DNA from: Lysobacter sp. S4-A87
GTDB lineage: Bacteria; Pseudomonadota; Gammaproteobacteria; Xanthomonadales; Xanthomonadaceae
Assembly: GCF_022637455.1 (NCBI RefSeq)
Contig: NZ_CP093341.1
Location: 1,674,001-1,738,000 of the forward strand
Reading direction: 5' to 3'
DNA: 64,000 nt
The notes beneath the pieces were generated by a model. That model was given only the letters and a program-made list of their open reading frames with translations, was not told the origin of the DNA and did not search any database. Positions 43,689 through 53,980 of the stretch are shown in pieces. How positions within the stretch are numbered: the stretch's first letter is position 1; each line of letters starts with the position of its first letter. The position numbers and the translations under genes were made by a program.

Positions 43689-45635
43689 ATGAATGAACGC
43701 CCCGCCCCCACCCTGCTCGACTCGCTCGACGACGCCGTCGAGTTCCTGCTCACCGTCCGCCACGGCGCGCTGCACGTAGGCGCGCCGCTGGGACTGGGCA
43801 AGCCGCATCGGCTGCTCAACGCACTGTATGCGCGGATCGAGAAGGATCCGTCTCGCCCCCTGCACCTGTATACCGCGCTGTCACTCGACCCGCCCGGCGG
43901 CGGCAAAGGCCTGGAAGCCCGCTTCATCAAGCCTTTCAGCCAACGCCATTTCGGCGATGACTTTCCACGCCTGGCCTACGTGCAGGCGCTCAAGCGCGAT
44001 GCATTGCCGGCGCACATCGAGGTGGAGGAGTTCTATCTCCAGTCCGGTGCGATGCTCGGCTCGACGCAGGTGCAGCGCCGCTACGCCAGCCTCAACTACA
44101 CCCACGTCGCGCGCGCCCTCGCCGACCGCGGCCTCAACGCCATCGTGCAGAAGGTGGCGCGCTCGGCTGACGGCAGCCGGTTGTCGCTGTCGTGCAACAC
44201 CGACCTTACCTTCGACGCACTCGACGCGATCGCAGCGCGCGGCCTGCCACGGCCACTGCTGATCGCCGAAGTCGACCCGGAACTGCCCTGGCTCGCCGGC
44301 AGCGCGGAAGTGGATGCCGCCTTCTTCGACGCCATCGTGCGACCGCCCGGCCCGTATCCGAAACTGTTCGGATTGCCGCGCCAACCGGTGAGCGACGTCG
44401 ACTACGCGATCGGCTTCCACGCCAGCACCCTGGTGCGCGACGGCGGCACGCTGCAGATAGGCATCGGCGCACTGGCCGACGCGCTGTGCCATGCCCTGGT
44501 GCTGCGCCACACCGACAACGCCGCCTATCGCGACGTACTGCGCGCGCTTGGCTCGGCACAGGCCGAAGACCCGGCGCTGGCCCCGTTCGCGCAGGGCCTT
44601 TACGGCTGCAGCGAGATGATCAACGAAGGCTTCCGCCGCCTGGTGGAAGTCGGCGTGCTGTCGCGCAAGGTCGTCGACGATCACGGGCTGATGCAGCGCA
44701 TCGCCGACGGCCAGGCCAGTGCGGACGACCTGGCGCGACTGCAGCGCGAAGGCGAATTCCTGCACGGCGCCTTCTACCTGGGCTCACCGGACTTCTACCA
44801 ATGGCTGCGCGACCTGAGCGACGAGGAGCGTCGGGGCATCGGCATGAAGCGCGTCGGCGAGGTCAACGAACTCTATGGCGGCAACGAAGCCCTGGAGCGC
44901 CTGCAACGTCGCGACGCCCGCTTCTTCAACACCTGCATGATGGCGACTGCGCTGGGCGCGGCGGTGTCGGATGCACTGGAAGACGGCCGCGTCGTCTCCG
45001 GCGTCGGCGGCCAGTACAACTTCGTGGCAATGGCGCATGCATTGCCCGACGCACGATCGGTGTTGCTGCTGCGCGCCAGCCGCGAGGCCGCCGGCGAGAC
45101 CACGTCCAACATCGTCTGGAACTACGGCCACACGACGATCCCGCGTCACCTGCGCGACATCTACATCAGCGAGTACGGCATCGCCGACGTGCGCGGGCGC
45201 AGCGACGAAGACTGCATCATGGCGATGGCAGCGATCTGCGACGCCCGCTTCCAGCAGCCGCTGCTCGACACCGCGCGTGGCGCAGGCAAACTGCGCCGGG
45301 ATTTCGTACTTCCCGCGCGGGCTGCCGGCAATACCGCGCAGTCGCTGCAGTCGGCGCTACAACCCTATCGCCGCAACGGCACATTGCCCGACTATCCGCT
45401 GGGCAGCGACTTCACCTCGGTCGAGCAGCGGCTGGTGAAGGCGCTGGGATGGCTGAAGGCGAATACGGCGACGCGCACGGGCAAGCTGCGCACGCTCTGG
45501 CGCGCCTTGTCGGCAAGGGAAACGGACCGCGAGGCGCTGCAACGGATGGGCCTGGAAGCACCTTCCAGCCTCGGCGAGCGGATCGAAGCGCGCCTGTTGA
45601 ATCTGGCGCTGGTGCAGGCTGCGAGTGAGTGTTGA
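43689..45635 (+). CDS. Acetyl-CoA hydrolase/transferase family protein
   Basis: A 648-residue protein related to acetyl-CoA hydrolases and CoA-transferases, longer than the usual 430-510. Family blocks: IGIGALADALCHALV, LYGCSEMINEGFRRL, and the CoA-binding/catalytic region VNELYGG with FFNTCMMATALGAAVSD. The second domain ends around residue 560 (ISEYGIADVRGRSDEDCI). About 80 extra residues at the C-terminus have no clear domain. Substrate is not known; acetate or other acyl-CoA metabolism is likely. Convergent with tkt. Confidence 0.85.
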   Translation: MNERPAPTLLDSLDDAVEFLLTVRHGALHVGAPLGLGKPHRLLNALYARIEKDPSRPLHLYTALSLDPPGGGKGLEARFIKPFSQRHFGDDFPRLAYVQALKRDALPAHIEVEEFYLQSGAMLGSTQVQRRYASLNYTHVARALADRGLNAIVQKVARSADGSRLSLSCNTDLTFDALDAIAARGLPRPLLIAEVDPELPWLAGSAEVDAAFFDAIVRPPGPYPKLFGLPRQPVSDVDYAIGFHASTLVRDGGTLQIGIGALADALCHALVLRHTDNAAYRDVLRALGSAQAEDPALAPFAQGLYGCSEMINEGFRRLVEVGVLSRKVVDDHGLMQRIADGQASADDLARLQREGEFLHGAFYLGSPDFYQWLRDLSDEERRGIGMKRVGEVNELYGGNEALERLQRRDARFFNTCMMATALGAAVSDALEDGRVVSGVGGQYNFVAMAHALPDARSVLLLRASREAAGETTSNIVWNYGHTTIPRHLRDIYISEYGIADVRGRSDEDCIMAMAAICDARFQQPLLDTARGAGKLRRDFVLPARAAGNTAQSLQSALQPYRRNGTLPDYPLGSDFTSVEQRLVKALGWLKANTATRTGKLRTLWRALSARETDREALQRMGLEAPSSLGERIEARLLNLALVQAASEC

Positions 45636-45656
45636 GGCTCGCGGAGCCGATCAAGA

Positions 45657-45746
45657 GCAACGTCCATGGATCCCCGCCTTCGCGGGGATGACGGCTTCCA
45701 ACGCAGACCGGGCAACGAAATGCCGAAGCGTCGTCCGCCGGGTCGG
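45657..45746. repeat. Composite structured intergenic repeat, copy 3, truncated (3' of tkt)
   Basis: Module A (45657-45693) is nearly identical to copy 1, with the hairpin at 45670-45689. The 34-base linker is close to that of copy 2 and keeps ACCGGGCAACGAA. Of module B only the first 19 bases of the left arm remain (45728-45746); the centre and right arm are absent or diverged. Confidence 0.85.
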
Positions 45747-45802
45747 CCCGCCCCTCCGCAGGAATCGGCCCGCAACTTCGCAGGCAACGGCCCACAAAAT
45801 GA

Positions 45803-45824
45803 AAGAGCCGCCCAAAGGCGGCCC
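45803..45824 (-). terminator. Intrinsic terminator of tkt
   Basis: GCCGCC (45807-45812) and GGCGGC (45817-45822) form the stem core, extended by flanking bases, with a four-base loop. On the minus strand it is followed by TCTTTCATTTT. It lies 26 bases past the tkt stop. Confidence 0.82.
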
Positions 45825-45849
45825 TTCCAATCGCACGACAACAGGGCAA

Positions 45850-47841
45850 TCAACCCAGCCCGCGCGCAGCCTCGACCACCTTCTCGACCGTGAAGCCAAA
45901 CTCCGGGAACAGCTTCTCCGCCGGAGCCGACGCACCGAAATCGTCAATGCCGATCACCGCACCGTCCAGGCCCACGTACTTGTGCCAGAAACCCGTCACG
46001 CCCGCCTCGATCGCCACCCGCTTGCGGCAATCGCGCGGCAGCACCGACTCACGGTATTCCGCATCCTGGCGATCGAACACATTCGTCGACGGCATCGACA
46101 CCACGCGCACCTTGTCACCGAGCTGCGCCGCCGCATCCATCGCCAGGCCCACCTCCGAACCAGTCGCGATCAGGATGACCTCCGGCGCACCGTTGGAATC
46201 CTTCAGCACATAACCACCGCGCGCGATGTCGGCCACCTGCTGCTCGTTGCGCTGCTGGTGCGCCAGATTCTGGCGCGAGAAGATCAGGCAGCTCGGACCA
46301 TCGCTGCGCAGGATCGCCGCCTTCCAGCATGCCGCCGACTCGACCGCATCGCACGGACGCCACAGATCGTTGTGCGGGATGTAACGCAGCGACGCCATGT
46401 GCTCGATCGGCTGATGCGTCGGACCGTCCTCGCCCAGGCCAATGGAATCATGCGTGTAGACATGGATCGCATGCGCACCCATCAGCGCACTCATGCGCAC
46501 CGCATTGCGCGCGTAATCGCTGAACACCAGGAACGTCGCGTCGTACGGAATGAAGCACTCGTGCAGGCCCAGACCGTTGCTGATCGCCGTCATCGCGAAC
46601 TCGCGCACACCGTAATAGATGTAGTTGGCGTTGGGATCGTCGGTCGCGACCGACTTGCTGCCCTTCCACAGAGTCAGGTTCGAATGCGCCAGGTCGGCCG
46701 AACCGCCGATCAGTTCCGGCAGCAGCGGCGCGAAAGTCTCGATCGCCATCTGCGACGCCTTGCGTGAAGCAATCACCGGACCTTCGGCCTGGAGCTTTGC
46801 GATGTAAGCGTCGGCGGCCTCGACGAAGCCCTCCGGCAGCGCACCGCTGGCGCGACGGGTCAGCTCGGCGGCCAGCTCCGGGTACTGGCTCTGGTAGGCC
46901 GAGAACAACTGGTCCCATTCCTGTTCGCGCTGCACGCCGGTGCTGCGCACGCGCCAGCCGTCGTAGATCGCTTCGGGAATCTCGAACGGACCGTACTCCC
47001 AGCCCAGCGCCTGGCGGGTGGCGGCGACTTCGTCCTTGCCCAGCGGCGCGCCGTGCGAAGACTCCTTGCCGGCCTTGGCGGGCGAACCGTAACCAATGGT
47101 GGTGCGGCAGCAGATCAGGGTCGGCTTGTCGGTCGACTTCAGCGCCGTCTCGATCGCGGTCTTGATCTCGTCGGCGTCCTGCCCGTTGACGCCACGCACC
47201 ACGTTCCAACCGTAGGCCTCGAAGCGCGCCGGCGTGTTGTCGGTGAACCAGCCGTCGGTGTTGCCGTCGATCGAAATCTTGTTGTCGTCCCAGAACGCGA
47301 CCAGCTTGTGCAGGCCCCAGGTGCCGGCCAGCGACGCGGCCTCGTGCGAGATGCCTTCCATCAGGCAGCCATCGCCCATGAACACCCAGGTGCGGTTGTC
47401 GACGATCTTGTGCTCGGGCTTGTTGAAGCGCTGTGCGAGCAGCTTCTCGGCGAGCGCCATGCCGACGGCATTGGCGAAGCCCTGGCCGAGCGGACCGGTG
47501 GTGGTCTCGATGCCCGGCGTCATGAAGTTTTCCGGATGGCCCGGGGTCTTGGAATTGAGCTGGCGGAAGTTCTTCAGCTCATCCAGCGACAGGTCGTAGC
47601 CCGACAGGTGCAGCAGCGCGTACTGCAGCATCGAACCGTGGCCGTTGGACAACACGAAGCGGTCGCGGTTGAACCAGTTCGGGTTGCTCGGGTTATGGCT
47701 GAGGTAGTCGTTCCACAGCACTTCGGCAATATCGGCCATGCCCATCGGCATACCCGGGTGGCCGGAATTGGCGGCCTGCACGGCGTCAATGGCAAGGAAG
47801 CGGATGGCGTTGGCTAGTTCGCGGCGGCTGGGCGTCGTCAT
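45850..47841 (-). CDS. tkt: Transketolase
   Basis: TPP enzyme of the pentose phosphate pathway, 663 residues. Blocks in order: [34 protein letters not shown], the TPP motif [19 protein letters not shown] with [11 protein letters not shown], the second-domain [14 protein letters not shown], and a C-terminal domain with [14 protein letters not shown]. All cofactor and sugar-phosphate motifs are intact. A short gap separates it from the symporter gene on the same strand. Confidence 0.97.
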   Translation of the reverse strand: MTTPSRRELANAIRFLAIDAVQAANSGHPGMPMGMADIAEVLWNDYLSHNPSNPNWFNRDRFVLSNGHGSMLQYALLHLSGYDLSLDELKNFRQLNSKTPGHPENFMTPGIETTTGPLGQGFANAVGMALAEKLLAQRFNKPEHKIVDNRTWVFMGDGCLMEGISHEAASLAGTWGLHKLVAFWDDNKISIDGNTDGWFTDNTPARFEAYGWNVVRGVNGQDADEIKTAIETALKSTDKPTLICCRTTIGYGSPAKAGKESSHGAPLGKDEVAATRQALGWEYGPFEIPEAIYDGWRVRSTGVQREQEWDQLFSAYQSQYPELAAELTRRASGALPEGFVEAADAYIAKLQAEGPVIASRKASQMAIETFAPLLPELIGGSADLAHSNLTLWKGSKSVATDDPNANYIYYGVREFAMTAISNGLGLHECFIPYDATFLVFSDYARNAVRMSALMGAHAIHVYTHDSIGLGEDGPTHQPIEHMASLRYIPHNDLWRPCDAVESAACWKAAILRSDGPSCLIFSRQNLAHQQRNEQQVADIARGGYVLKDSNGAPEVILIATGSEVGLAMDAAAQLGDKVRVVSMPSTNVFDRQDAEYRESVLPRDCRKRVAIEAGVTGFWHKYVGLDGAVIGIDDFGASAPAEKLFPEFGFTVEKVVEAARGLG

Positions 47842-48044
47842 GGCGTCGGGGCGGGGTCTTCGGCTGCGGGGAGGGGCCCATGCGGAGACCTGGCGATCGA
47901 AGCCTGGCCGGGCGGGCCAGCCATTGTCCCATTGACACGCCGCCCTGTCGCCCCGGCTCGGCGCCGGGGGCGGGACAGACCTGTGAGGAGCCGGAGAGGC
48001 CGGCCAGGGAGGGGCCGCCGACCGCCCCCCCCTGGCCGCAGACT
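47842..48044. other. Spacer between symporter and tkt
   Basis: About 200 bases on the minus-strand 5' side of tkt. It is G/C-rich with a GGCCGGCC-centred repeat around 47990-48005, which may serve as a symporter terminator stem. No gene seen and no convincing promoter hexamers. Confidence 0.4.
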
Positions 48045-49361
48045 TCAGGCCGTCGCCGGCTCGGCCGGCACTTCCGCCGGTTCGCCACGCGATACGACCG
48101 TGGCGAGCATGAGGTCACCGGTGACGTTGAGCGTCGTCCGGCACATGTCGAGGAAGCGGTCGACGCCCAGGATCAGGCCGATGCCCTCGGGGGGCACGCC
48201 GACCATGCCGCAGATCAGCGCCACCACCGGCAGCGAGCCGGCCGGGACGCCGGCCGTGCCGATGCCGCCCAGGATGCAGACGAACATCACCGTGGCCTGC
48301 TGCACCAGGGTCAGCTCGACCCCGAAGAACTGCGCCAGGAACAGCACCGTGACGCCCTCGAACAGGGCGGTGCCGTTCTGGTTGGCGGTGGCGCCCACGG
48401 TCAGCACGAAGCGCGACACCCGCCGCGGCAGGCCGAGCTTTTCGTCGGCCACGCGCAGCGCGGTCGGCAGGGTGGCGTTGGACGAGGCCGTGGAGAAGGC
48501 CATCACCATCGCTTCCTGCACGCCCTTGAAGAACTTCATCGGCGAGTAACCGCCTGCGAACTTCAGCACCAGCGAATAGACCACGAACATGTGCAGCGCC
48601 AGCGCCAGCACCACCACGCCGACGTAGGCGCCGAGGCTGCCGAGCAGCTCCCAGCCGAACAGCACCGCCAGGTTGAACATGAAGCAGAACACCGCGTACG
48701 GCGCCAGCTTGATGACCATCCCGATCAGCGTCATCGACACCTCGAACAGGCCTTCGATGCCGCGCTGCAGGGTTTCGGTCGCCTTGGTCCGGGTCAGCAC
48801 CAGGCCGATGCCGAGCATCAGCGCGAAGAACATCACCGCCAGGATGGTGTTGTCGGCGGCGGCCTTGACGATGTTGTCGGGGACGATCGCCATCAGCATG
48901 TCCAGGCCCTTGGGCTGGACGTGGGTGCTGCCGACGATGGCGCTGGCGCGCTCGGAGCCTTCGCTGAGCAGCTGCTGCGCGCGCACCGGGTCGACGCCGG
49001 CGCCGGGCTGCAGCCAGTTGACCAGCAGCAGGCCGAGGATGACCGCGATGCCGGACACGACCACGGTGTAGCCCAGCGTGCGCCAGCCGATGCGGCCCAG
49101 CGCGCGCACGTCGCCCATTTCGGCCACGCCGATGACCAGTGCCGAGAACAGCAGCGGGATCACCAGCATGAAGATCAGTCGCAGGAACAGAGTGCCGGCG
49201 GGCTGGGTCACATAGGTCGTGAACGTCTTGACCCACCCGGTGTCGGCGCCGACTCCGTAGTGCACGACCAGGCCCAGCAACAGGCCGGCCACGAAGCCGA
49301 TCGCCATTTTCCAGTGCAGCGGCAGCTTGCCTTTGCCGGCGCTGGTGTTCGAATCACTCAT
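48045..49361 (-). CDS. Dicarboxylate/amino acid:cation symporter (DAACS family)
   Basis: Inner-membrane transporter of 438 residues, related to GltP/DctA. Conserved parts: a first helix block [36 protein letters not shown], the serine-rich hairpin [15 protein letters not shown], and the substrate/ion site [10 protein letters not shown] followed by [18 protein letters not shown]. Substrate is probably glutamate, aspartate or C4-dicarboxylates. The ATG at 49361 follows AGGAG; the frame is open further upstream. Confidence 0.93.
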   Translation of the reverse strand: MSDSNTSAGKGKLPLHWKMAIGFVAGLLLGLVVHYGVGADTGWVKTFTTYVTQPAGTLFLRLIFMLVIPLLFSALVIGVAEMGDVRALGRIGWRTLGYTVVVSGIAVILGLLLVNWLQPGAGVDPVRAQQLLSEGSERASAIVGSTHVQPKGLDMLMAIVPDNIVKAAADNTILAVMFFALMLGIGLVLTRTKATETLQRGIEGLFEVSMTLIGMVIKLAPYAVFCFMFNLAVLFGWELLGSLGAYVGVVVLALALHMFVVYSLVLKFAGGYSPMKFFKGVQEAMVMAFSTASSNATLPTALRVADEKLGLPRRVSRFVLTVGATANQNGTALFEGVTVLFLAQFFGVELTLVQQATVMFVCILGGIGTAGVPAGSLPVVALICGMVGVPPEGIGLILGVDRFLDMCRTTLNVTGDLMLATVVSRGEPAEVPAEPATA

Positions 49362-49479
49362 CCTGCAACTCCTCCGGGAACCGCGCGAGCTTAGCAAACC
49401 GCCCGGCGGCACCCGGAATCACCGGGTGTCGGCAGCAAGTGCAGACAATGGCCGACCTGGTGGCGCCGGCGGTCGCGAC

Positions 49480-51249
49480 TCAGGCGCCGCGGCCTCCGGA
49501 CGGGTTCAGCGGGCTTGCCGGGCCGGCCGGGTAAAGCGGCGGCAGCGGCGAGGGACTGTCCGCAGGACGTTCGCGCCAGCGCGGACCCGACGCGAACACC
49601 TTGCGCAGCGCCTGCCGCGCGGCCACGCCGTCACCCCTGCCCCAACGCGCCCGCTGCAATGCCTGTACTGCATCGCGTTGATCGTCGTCCGCCAGTCGCG
49701 CGATGACATCGTCGAGATCGCGCGCACGCGGTTGCGCGGCCGCGCACAGGGCATCGGCGACGTCACCAAGCGCACCGCGATCGAGCGCCTGCCTGAGGCC
49801 GATAGCGCCCGAAGCGGTCGGCCGTGCCGATCCGCCCGGTGTACTTTCACCCGCCGTCGCTTCTGCCGCCGCGCGCGCGTCGCCACGATGCAGGCCCCAG
49901 ACCAGCGTGAAGAGCCACAGGGCGGCAAACAGCAGCGTCGCCAGCACCCAGCCGCGGCTTGCGCCCTGGATCACCTGCAGCGGTGAGCCGGCGTCGGCGA
50001 CCACTTCGGCGGGTGCCGCCGGCGAAGCCGTCACTGGATCCGGGGTAGGCGTCGGCGCGGCGGCCGCCGGCAGTGCCGTCCATGACAGTGCCGGCAGTGT
50101 CGCGGTGCGGACCATGCCGGCGCGCACGTCCCACCAGCTCAGGCGCATGCCGCCCAGGTCGACCTTGCCCGTGCGCGAGGGCACCAGCGAGAAGCGCCGT
50201 GTCAGCTTCGCCCGCGGCCTGCCGTCGACAAAGCGCTCATCGGCCTGGACCGGTTCGGCGAACACCTGCACGCCCGCCATCGCCGGCAACTGCAATTCCG
50301 GCATCTGCGCGGCGGTGGCGCCATCGGCGGTGGCCTCCACCACCAGCGTCGCCGCGGCGCCGGCGCGCAGCTCCTGCGGCGTGGACTGGTAACGGAGCTG
50401 GAGGTCCTGCAACGGCAACCACGGCTGCGGCGCATCGGCCGGCACCGGCCGCACCTGCAGCACGCGCGGCGCGGACTGCGCCTGCAGCGCGCCACCATTG
50501 CCACCGAACAGGTCATCGAAGAAGCCACCGGCGCCACGGCCTTCGAAGCTGGCCGGCGGAATCGTCAGCGCGCCACTGCGCTCGGGCACGAGCAGGAAGC
50601 GGCGTTCGACCACGCTGTAACGACGCCCACCGACATCACGCTGGTACTGGGCGTCGTCGCCGACGCGCTGCAGCGAGGCACCTTCCGGGGCGGGCTGATC
50701 AAGCTGCCCCGAAACCAGCGGCGCGGCCGAATACAACCGGACCACCCAGCCGACCGACTGCTGCACGTACGGGTCTGCGTCGTCGGCTTCGCTCTCGATG
50801 AACACATCGTCGCCGGCGCGGGCCGGCGTGCGTCCGCTTGTGGGCGTGACCACCAGTGGCAACGGTTGTGTCCGCTCGCTGCCCAGACCCAGGGCGGGCA
50901 CGGTCAATACACCATCGCGTCGCGGCCGCAATGCGACTGCGTAAAGCGTGCGCATGCTGTTGCGACCGTTGATGCTTTCGAACTCGCGTCGGCTGGTGTG
51001 GCCGCTCACCGAAAAGTCGGCCTGCAGTGGCGCGTAGTCCGGCTCGGCGGCGGCGGCCGAAGTCGTTTCGATGTTGAGCGTGACCGTTTCCCCCAGGGCG
51101 ATGCGATCACGGTCCAGCCAGGCGCGGGTCTGCGCCGATGCCGCCAGGCTCATTGTCGACAGCAACAACCAGATCACCACGCGCATCAGCGTGCGTGGCA
51201 ACAGGTACCGATGGTTGCTCTGCTTCGTTGCCTGCGTGACTGCACTCAT
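49480..51249 (-). CDS. batD: BatD family protein
   Basis: A 589-residue protein of the BatD type, last gene of the moxR/Bat operon. Signal peptide (VVIWLLLSTMSLAASAQT), several Ig-like beta domains (AWLDRDRIALGETVTLNIET; YVQQSVGWVVRLYSA), a TM helix near residue 435 (GWVLATLLFAALWLFTLVWG) and a cytoplasmic tail. Role unknown; Bat proteins have been linked to oxygen or stress tolerance in other bacteria. Its start overlaps the batBC stop by four bases. Confidence 0.88.
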   Translation of the reverse strand: MSAVTQATKQSNHRYLLPRTLMRVVIWLLLSTMSLAASAQTRAWLDRDRIALGETVTLNIETTSAAAAEPDYAPLQADFSVSGHTSRREFESINGRNSMRTLYAVALRPRRDGVLTVPALGLGSERTQPLPLVVTPTSGRTPARAGDDVFIESEADDADPYVQQSVGWVVRLYSAAPLVSGQLDQPAPEGASLQRVGDDAQYQRDVGGRRYSVVERRFLLVPERSGALTIPPASFEGRGAGGFFDDLFGGNGGALQAQSAPRVLQVRPVPADAPQPWLPLQDLQLRYQSTPQELRAGAAATLVVEATADGATAAQMPELQLPAMAGVQVFAEPVQADERFVDGRPRAKLTRRFSLVPSRTGKVDLGGMRLSWWDVRAGMVRTATLPALSWTALPAAAAPTPTPDPVTASPAAPAEVVADAGSPLQVIQGASRGWVLATLLFAALWLFTLVWGLHRGDARAAAEATAGESTPGGSARPTASGAIGLRQALDRGALGDVADALCAAAQPRARDLDDVIARLADDDQRDAVQALQRARWGRGDGVAARQALRKVFASGPRWRERPADSPSPLPPLYPAGPASPLNPSGGRGA

Positions 51250-52964
51250 GGCTGACCCTGGCCCTCCGTGAGCCGGCGTTCCTGCTCGATCCGGAATTTC
51301 TCGCGCAGCAGGCTGCCCGGATCATCGGGCACGCGTCGTAACCAGGCCTCATTGGCCAGGCGTTGCTCGCGCTGCTGCGGCGTTTCGTTGGCCTGTTCGG
51401 CACGGCGCCGCGGCTCTGCCTGGCCGTTACGCTGTTGCTGCTGCAGGGCGCGTTGCATGCGCTCGCGCTGGGCGGCATCGGCCTGGCGCTGGGCCTGCGC
51501 ATCGGCGGGCTTGGCCGCCTGCTGTTGCTGCGCGGGTTGCCGATCCTGCTGCGGCTTGCCAGGTTTCGGCGGTGGCTGACCCGTGCCTGCCTGGCTGGAC
51601 TGGCTGCCCGGGGAGGTCTGCCTTCGCTGTGGCTGCCCCGAGTTCGATTCGTCCTTGGACTTGGACGACTGCCGCTTCATCGCCGCTTCGACCGCACGCT
51701 TGTTGGCCATCGCATCGTCCATGCCGGGACGTCGCTTCAGTGCTTCGTCATAGGCCGCGATCGCCTGCGGATACTGCCCCGCCTTGGCCAGTGCGTTGCC
51801 GCGGTTGTAGTGGGCATCGGCGCTGTCGGCACCGCCGAACAACGTCGCCGCCTGGGGGAAATCGCCGCGGCGGTAGGCCTGCGAGGCCTCCTCCATGTGC
51901 GCATGCTCGACCTGGTCGGCGCGCCGCCACAGCTCCGCCGCACGTGCCTGCGGAATCGGCCAGGCGAAGCACAGCGCCAGCACGAGCATTGCCGCGCGCC
52001 GGCGGAACGCGAGCAGCGCCAGCAGCATCAGCGGCGGCAGCAGCCAGTAACCCTGGTCCTGCCACGCGCGCGCCCTGCCCTTGGCGACGCCGGCATCTTC
52101 CTGCCCGGGATCGAGGATGCCCAGCTTTCCGAGGTCGTCGTCGCCGGCTGCGATCCCGGCATACCCGCCGTCACCGGCGGCGGCCATCGCACGCAGCGAC
52201 GCGGCATCCAGGCGCGCCTGGCCGAAGCTGCCGTCGCTACGCCGGTATGGCGCGCCGGCCGCGGTTCCGATGCCCAGTGCGAACACGCGGTAGCCCTGTC
52301 TGGCCGCGCGCGCGGCGGCGTCGCGCGCCGCGTCGTCGGACTGCGCGGTGAGCACGACGATGTCGCCGCGATCGAATCCGGCGCGCCGCAGCAACTGCAC
52401 CGACCAGTCGATGGCGCGATCGGCGCGCTGGCCATCGACCGGCATCACGTCCGGCGCGAGTGCATCGAGGAACAGCGCCACGTTGGCGACGTCCTCGGTC
52501 AACGGCGCGACGGTGAACGCATCGCCGGCGTAGGCGACCAGCGCCACCTGCCCGGCGGCACGCTCGCGCAGCAAAGTAGAGATCTTCGCCCGCGACTGCG
52601 CCAGTCGCGATGGCGGCACATCCGCAGCCGTGGCCGCACTCGACAGATCGAGCGCGATCACCAATGGCGCCCGGCTCTGCCACAACGGTTGTGGCGTCTG
52701 TCGCCAGCTGGGCCCGGCCAGTGCCACTACTGCGATCGTGTAGGCCAGCGCCGCCAGACCGCTCGTCCAGCGTGTGCGCACGTCGGCGCGCTGCGCCAGC
52801 AGGTGCGGCAACAGGTGCGCATCGACGGCACCGCGCCAGGCACTGGCGCGACGACGGCGCAGTTTCCACAGCCACGCCAGCAGCGGCAGCGCCAGCAGCG
52901 CCCACAGCCACTGCGGTCGCAGCAGGTGCAGCGCCGCCATGTCGACGCCGGCGAGCGCGTTCAT
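51246..52964 (-). CDS. BatB-BatC fusion: VWA domain plus TPR and Gln-rich tail
   Basis: A 572-residue protein that joins the VWA membrane protein (BatB) with the TPR protein (BatC). TM helices flank an N-terminal VWA domain whose MIDAS reads DLSSA at D106-A110, so the third metal residue is Ala rather than Ser. A second TM region near residue 305-340 is followed by TPR-like helices (EEASQAYRRGDFPQAATLF, DAHYNRGNALAKAGQYPQA) and a Gln/Pro/Ala-rich disordered tail of about 130 residues. The ATG at 52964 gives an ATGA overlap with batA. Confidence 0.87.
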   Translation of the reverse strand: MNALAGVDMAALHLLRPQWLWALLALPLLAWLWKLRRRRASAWRGAVDAHLLPHLLAQRADVRTRWTSGLAALAYTIAVVALAGPSWRQTPQPLWQSRAPLVIALDLSSAATAADVPPSRLAQSRAKISTLLRERAAGQVALVAYAGDAFTVAPLTEDVANVALFLDALAPDVMPVDGQRADRAIDWSVQLLRRAGFDRGDIVVLTAQSDDAARDAAARAARQGYRVFALGIGTAAGAPYRRSDGSFGQARLDAASLRAMAAAGDGGYAGIAAGDDDLGKLGILDPGQEDAGVAKGRARAWQDQGYWLLPPLMLLALLAFRRRAAMLVLALCFAWPIPQARAAELWRRADQVEHAHMEEASQAYRRGDFPQAATLFGGADSADAHYNRGNALAKAGQYPQAIAAYDEALKRRPGMDDAMANKRAVEAAMKRQSSKSKDESNSGQPQRRQTSPGSQSSQAGTGQPPPKPGKPQQDRQPAQQQQAAKPADAQAQRQADAAQRERMQRALQQQQRNGQAEPRRRAEQANETPQQREQRLANEAWLRRVPDDPGSLLREKFRIEQERRLTEGQGQP

Positions 52965-53980
52965 GCCAGCCTCCGTCGCGGCCAGGCGAAAGCGAGCAAG
53001 GCACACGCCAATGCCGCCGACAACGGCCAGTAGTAGCGCTCGATGCGCGGGCGCAGCGCCTTTCCCGGTTGCGCGATGGGTTCGATCCGGTCGATCTCGG
53101 CGTAGATGTCGACCAGCTGCGATGTGTCACGCGCACGGAAGAAACGGCCGCCGGTGGCCTTGGCGATCGCGCGCAGGCCCGGCTCGTCGATCTCGTCGCC
53201 GGCACCCGGCATCGGCATTGGCAGGCCGAAGAACGACATCGAGCCCTCGCTGCCGAAGGCGATGGTATGGATGCGGACGCCTTCGGCGCGCGCGATCTGC
53301 GCGGCCTTGGCCGGTTCGAGCAGGCCGGCGGTGTTGACGCCGTCGGTCAGCAGCACCAGCACGCGCTGCTCCGCCGGCCGCGACTGCAGGCGCTTCACTG
53401 CCAGGGCGATGGCATCGCCAATGGCGGTCTCCTGCCCGGCCAGGCCGATGACGCTGTCATTGAGTTGCTCGCGCACCGAGTCGAGGTCGAGCGTGAGCGG
53501 CGTCAACGCATAGGCACGGCGACCGAACACGATCAGCCCGACACGATCGCCATAGCGACGATCGAGGAAATCGGCGAGCACGGCCTTGGCGGCGGTAAGC
53601 CGGTCGACGGTTCGACCGCCCAGGTCCATGTCCGGCTCGCGCATGCTTGCAGACAGATCCAGCGCCAGCATCAGGTCGCGCGCGACCTGCGGCGGCTGCA
53701 CGGGTTCGCCCAGTTGCTGCGGGCGCGCCGCAGCCACGCACAGCAGGACCCAGCCCAGCCAGACCAGCACACCGGCGCGGCCGCCAAGGCCGCCGCGTCG
53801 ACCGGCAGCGGCGACGCGTTGCAGGCGGTCGCCGTACGGCACCTGCAATGCCGCCGCGGTGCCGCGCGCGGGGGGCAGCAACCATCGCGCCAGCAAGGGC
53901 AGTGGCAACGCCAGCAGCCACCAGGGCCAGGCGAATGCGTCGGCCAACCTGATCAACGGCGCCAGCAGTGCGTCGATCAT
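52961..53980 (-). CDS. batA: BatA VWA-domain membrane protein
   Basis: A 339-residue protein with N-terminal TM helices, a VWA domain with an intact MIDAS (DLSAS at D108-S112; Thr in GQETAIGDA; Asp in LLTDGVNT) and a C-terminal TM helix. It should bind a divalent metal and a protein partner in the envelope. The ATG at 53980 overlaps the DUF4381 stop (ATGA). An upstream ATG at 53995 is possible but would overlap that gene more. Confidence 0.9.
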   Translation of the reverse strand: MIDALLAPLIRLADAFAWPWWLLALPLPLLARWLLPPARGTAAALQVPYGDRLQRVAAAGRRGGLGGRAGVLVWLGWVLLCVAAARPQQLGEPVQPPQVARDLMLALDLSASMREPDMDLGGRTVDRLTAAKAVLADFLDRRYGDRVGLIVFGRRAYALTPLTLDLDSVREQLNDSVIGLAGQETAIGDAIALAVKRLQSRPAEQRVLVLLTDGVNTAGLLEPAKAAQIARAEGVRIHTIAFGSEGSMSFFGLPMPMPGAGDEIDEPGLRAIAKATGGRFFRARDTSQLVDIYAEIDRIEPIAQPGKALRPRIERYYWPLSAALACALLAFAWPRRRLA

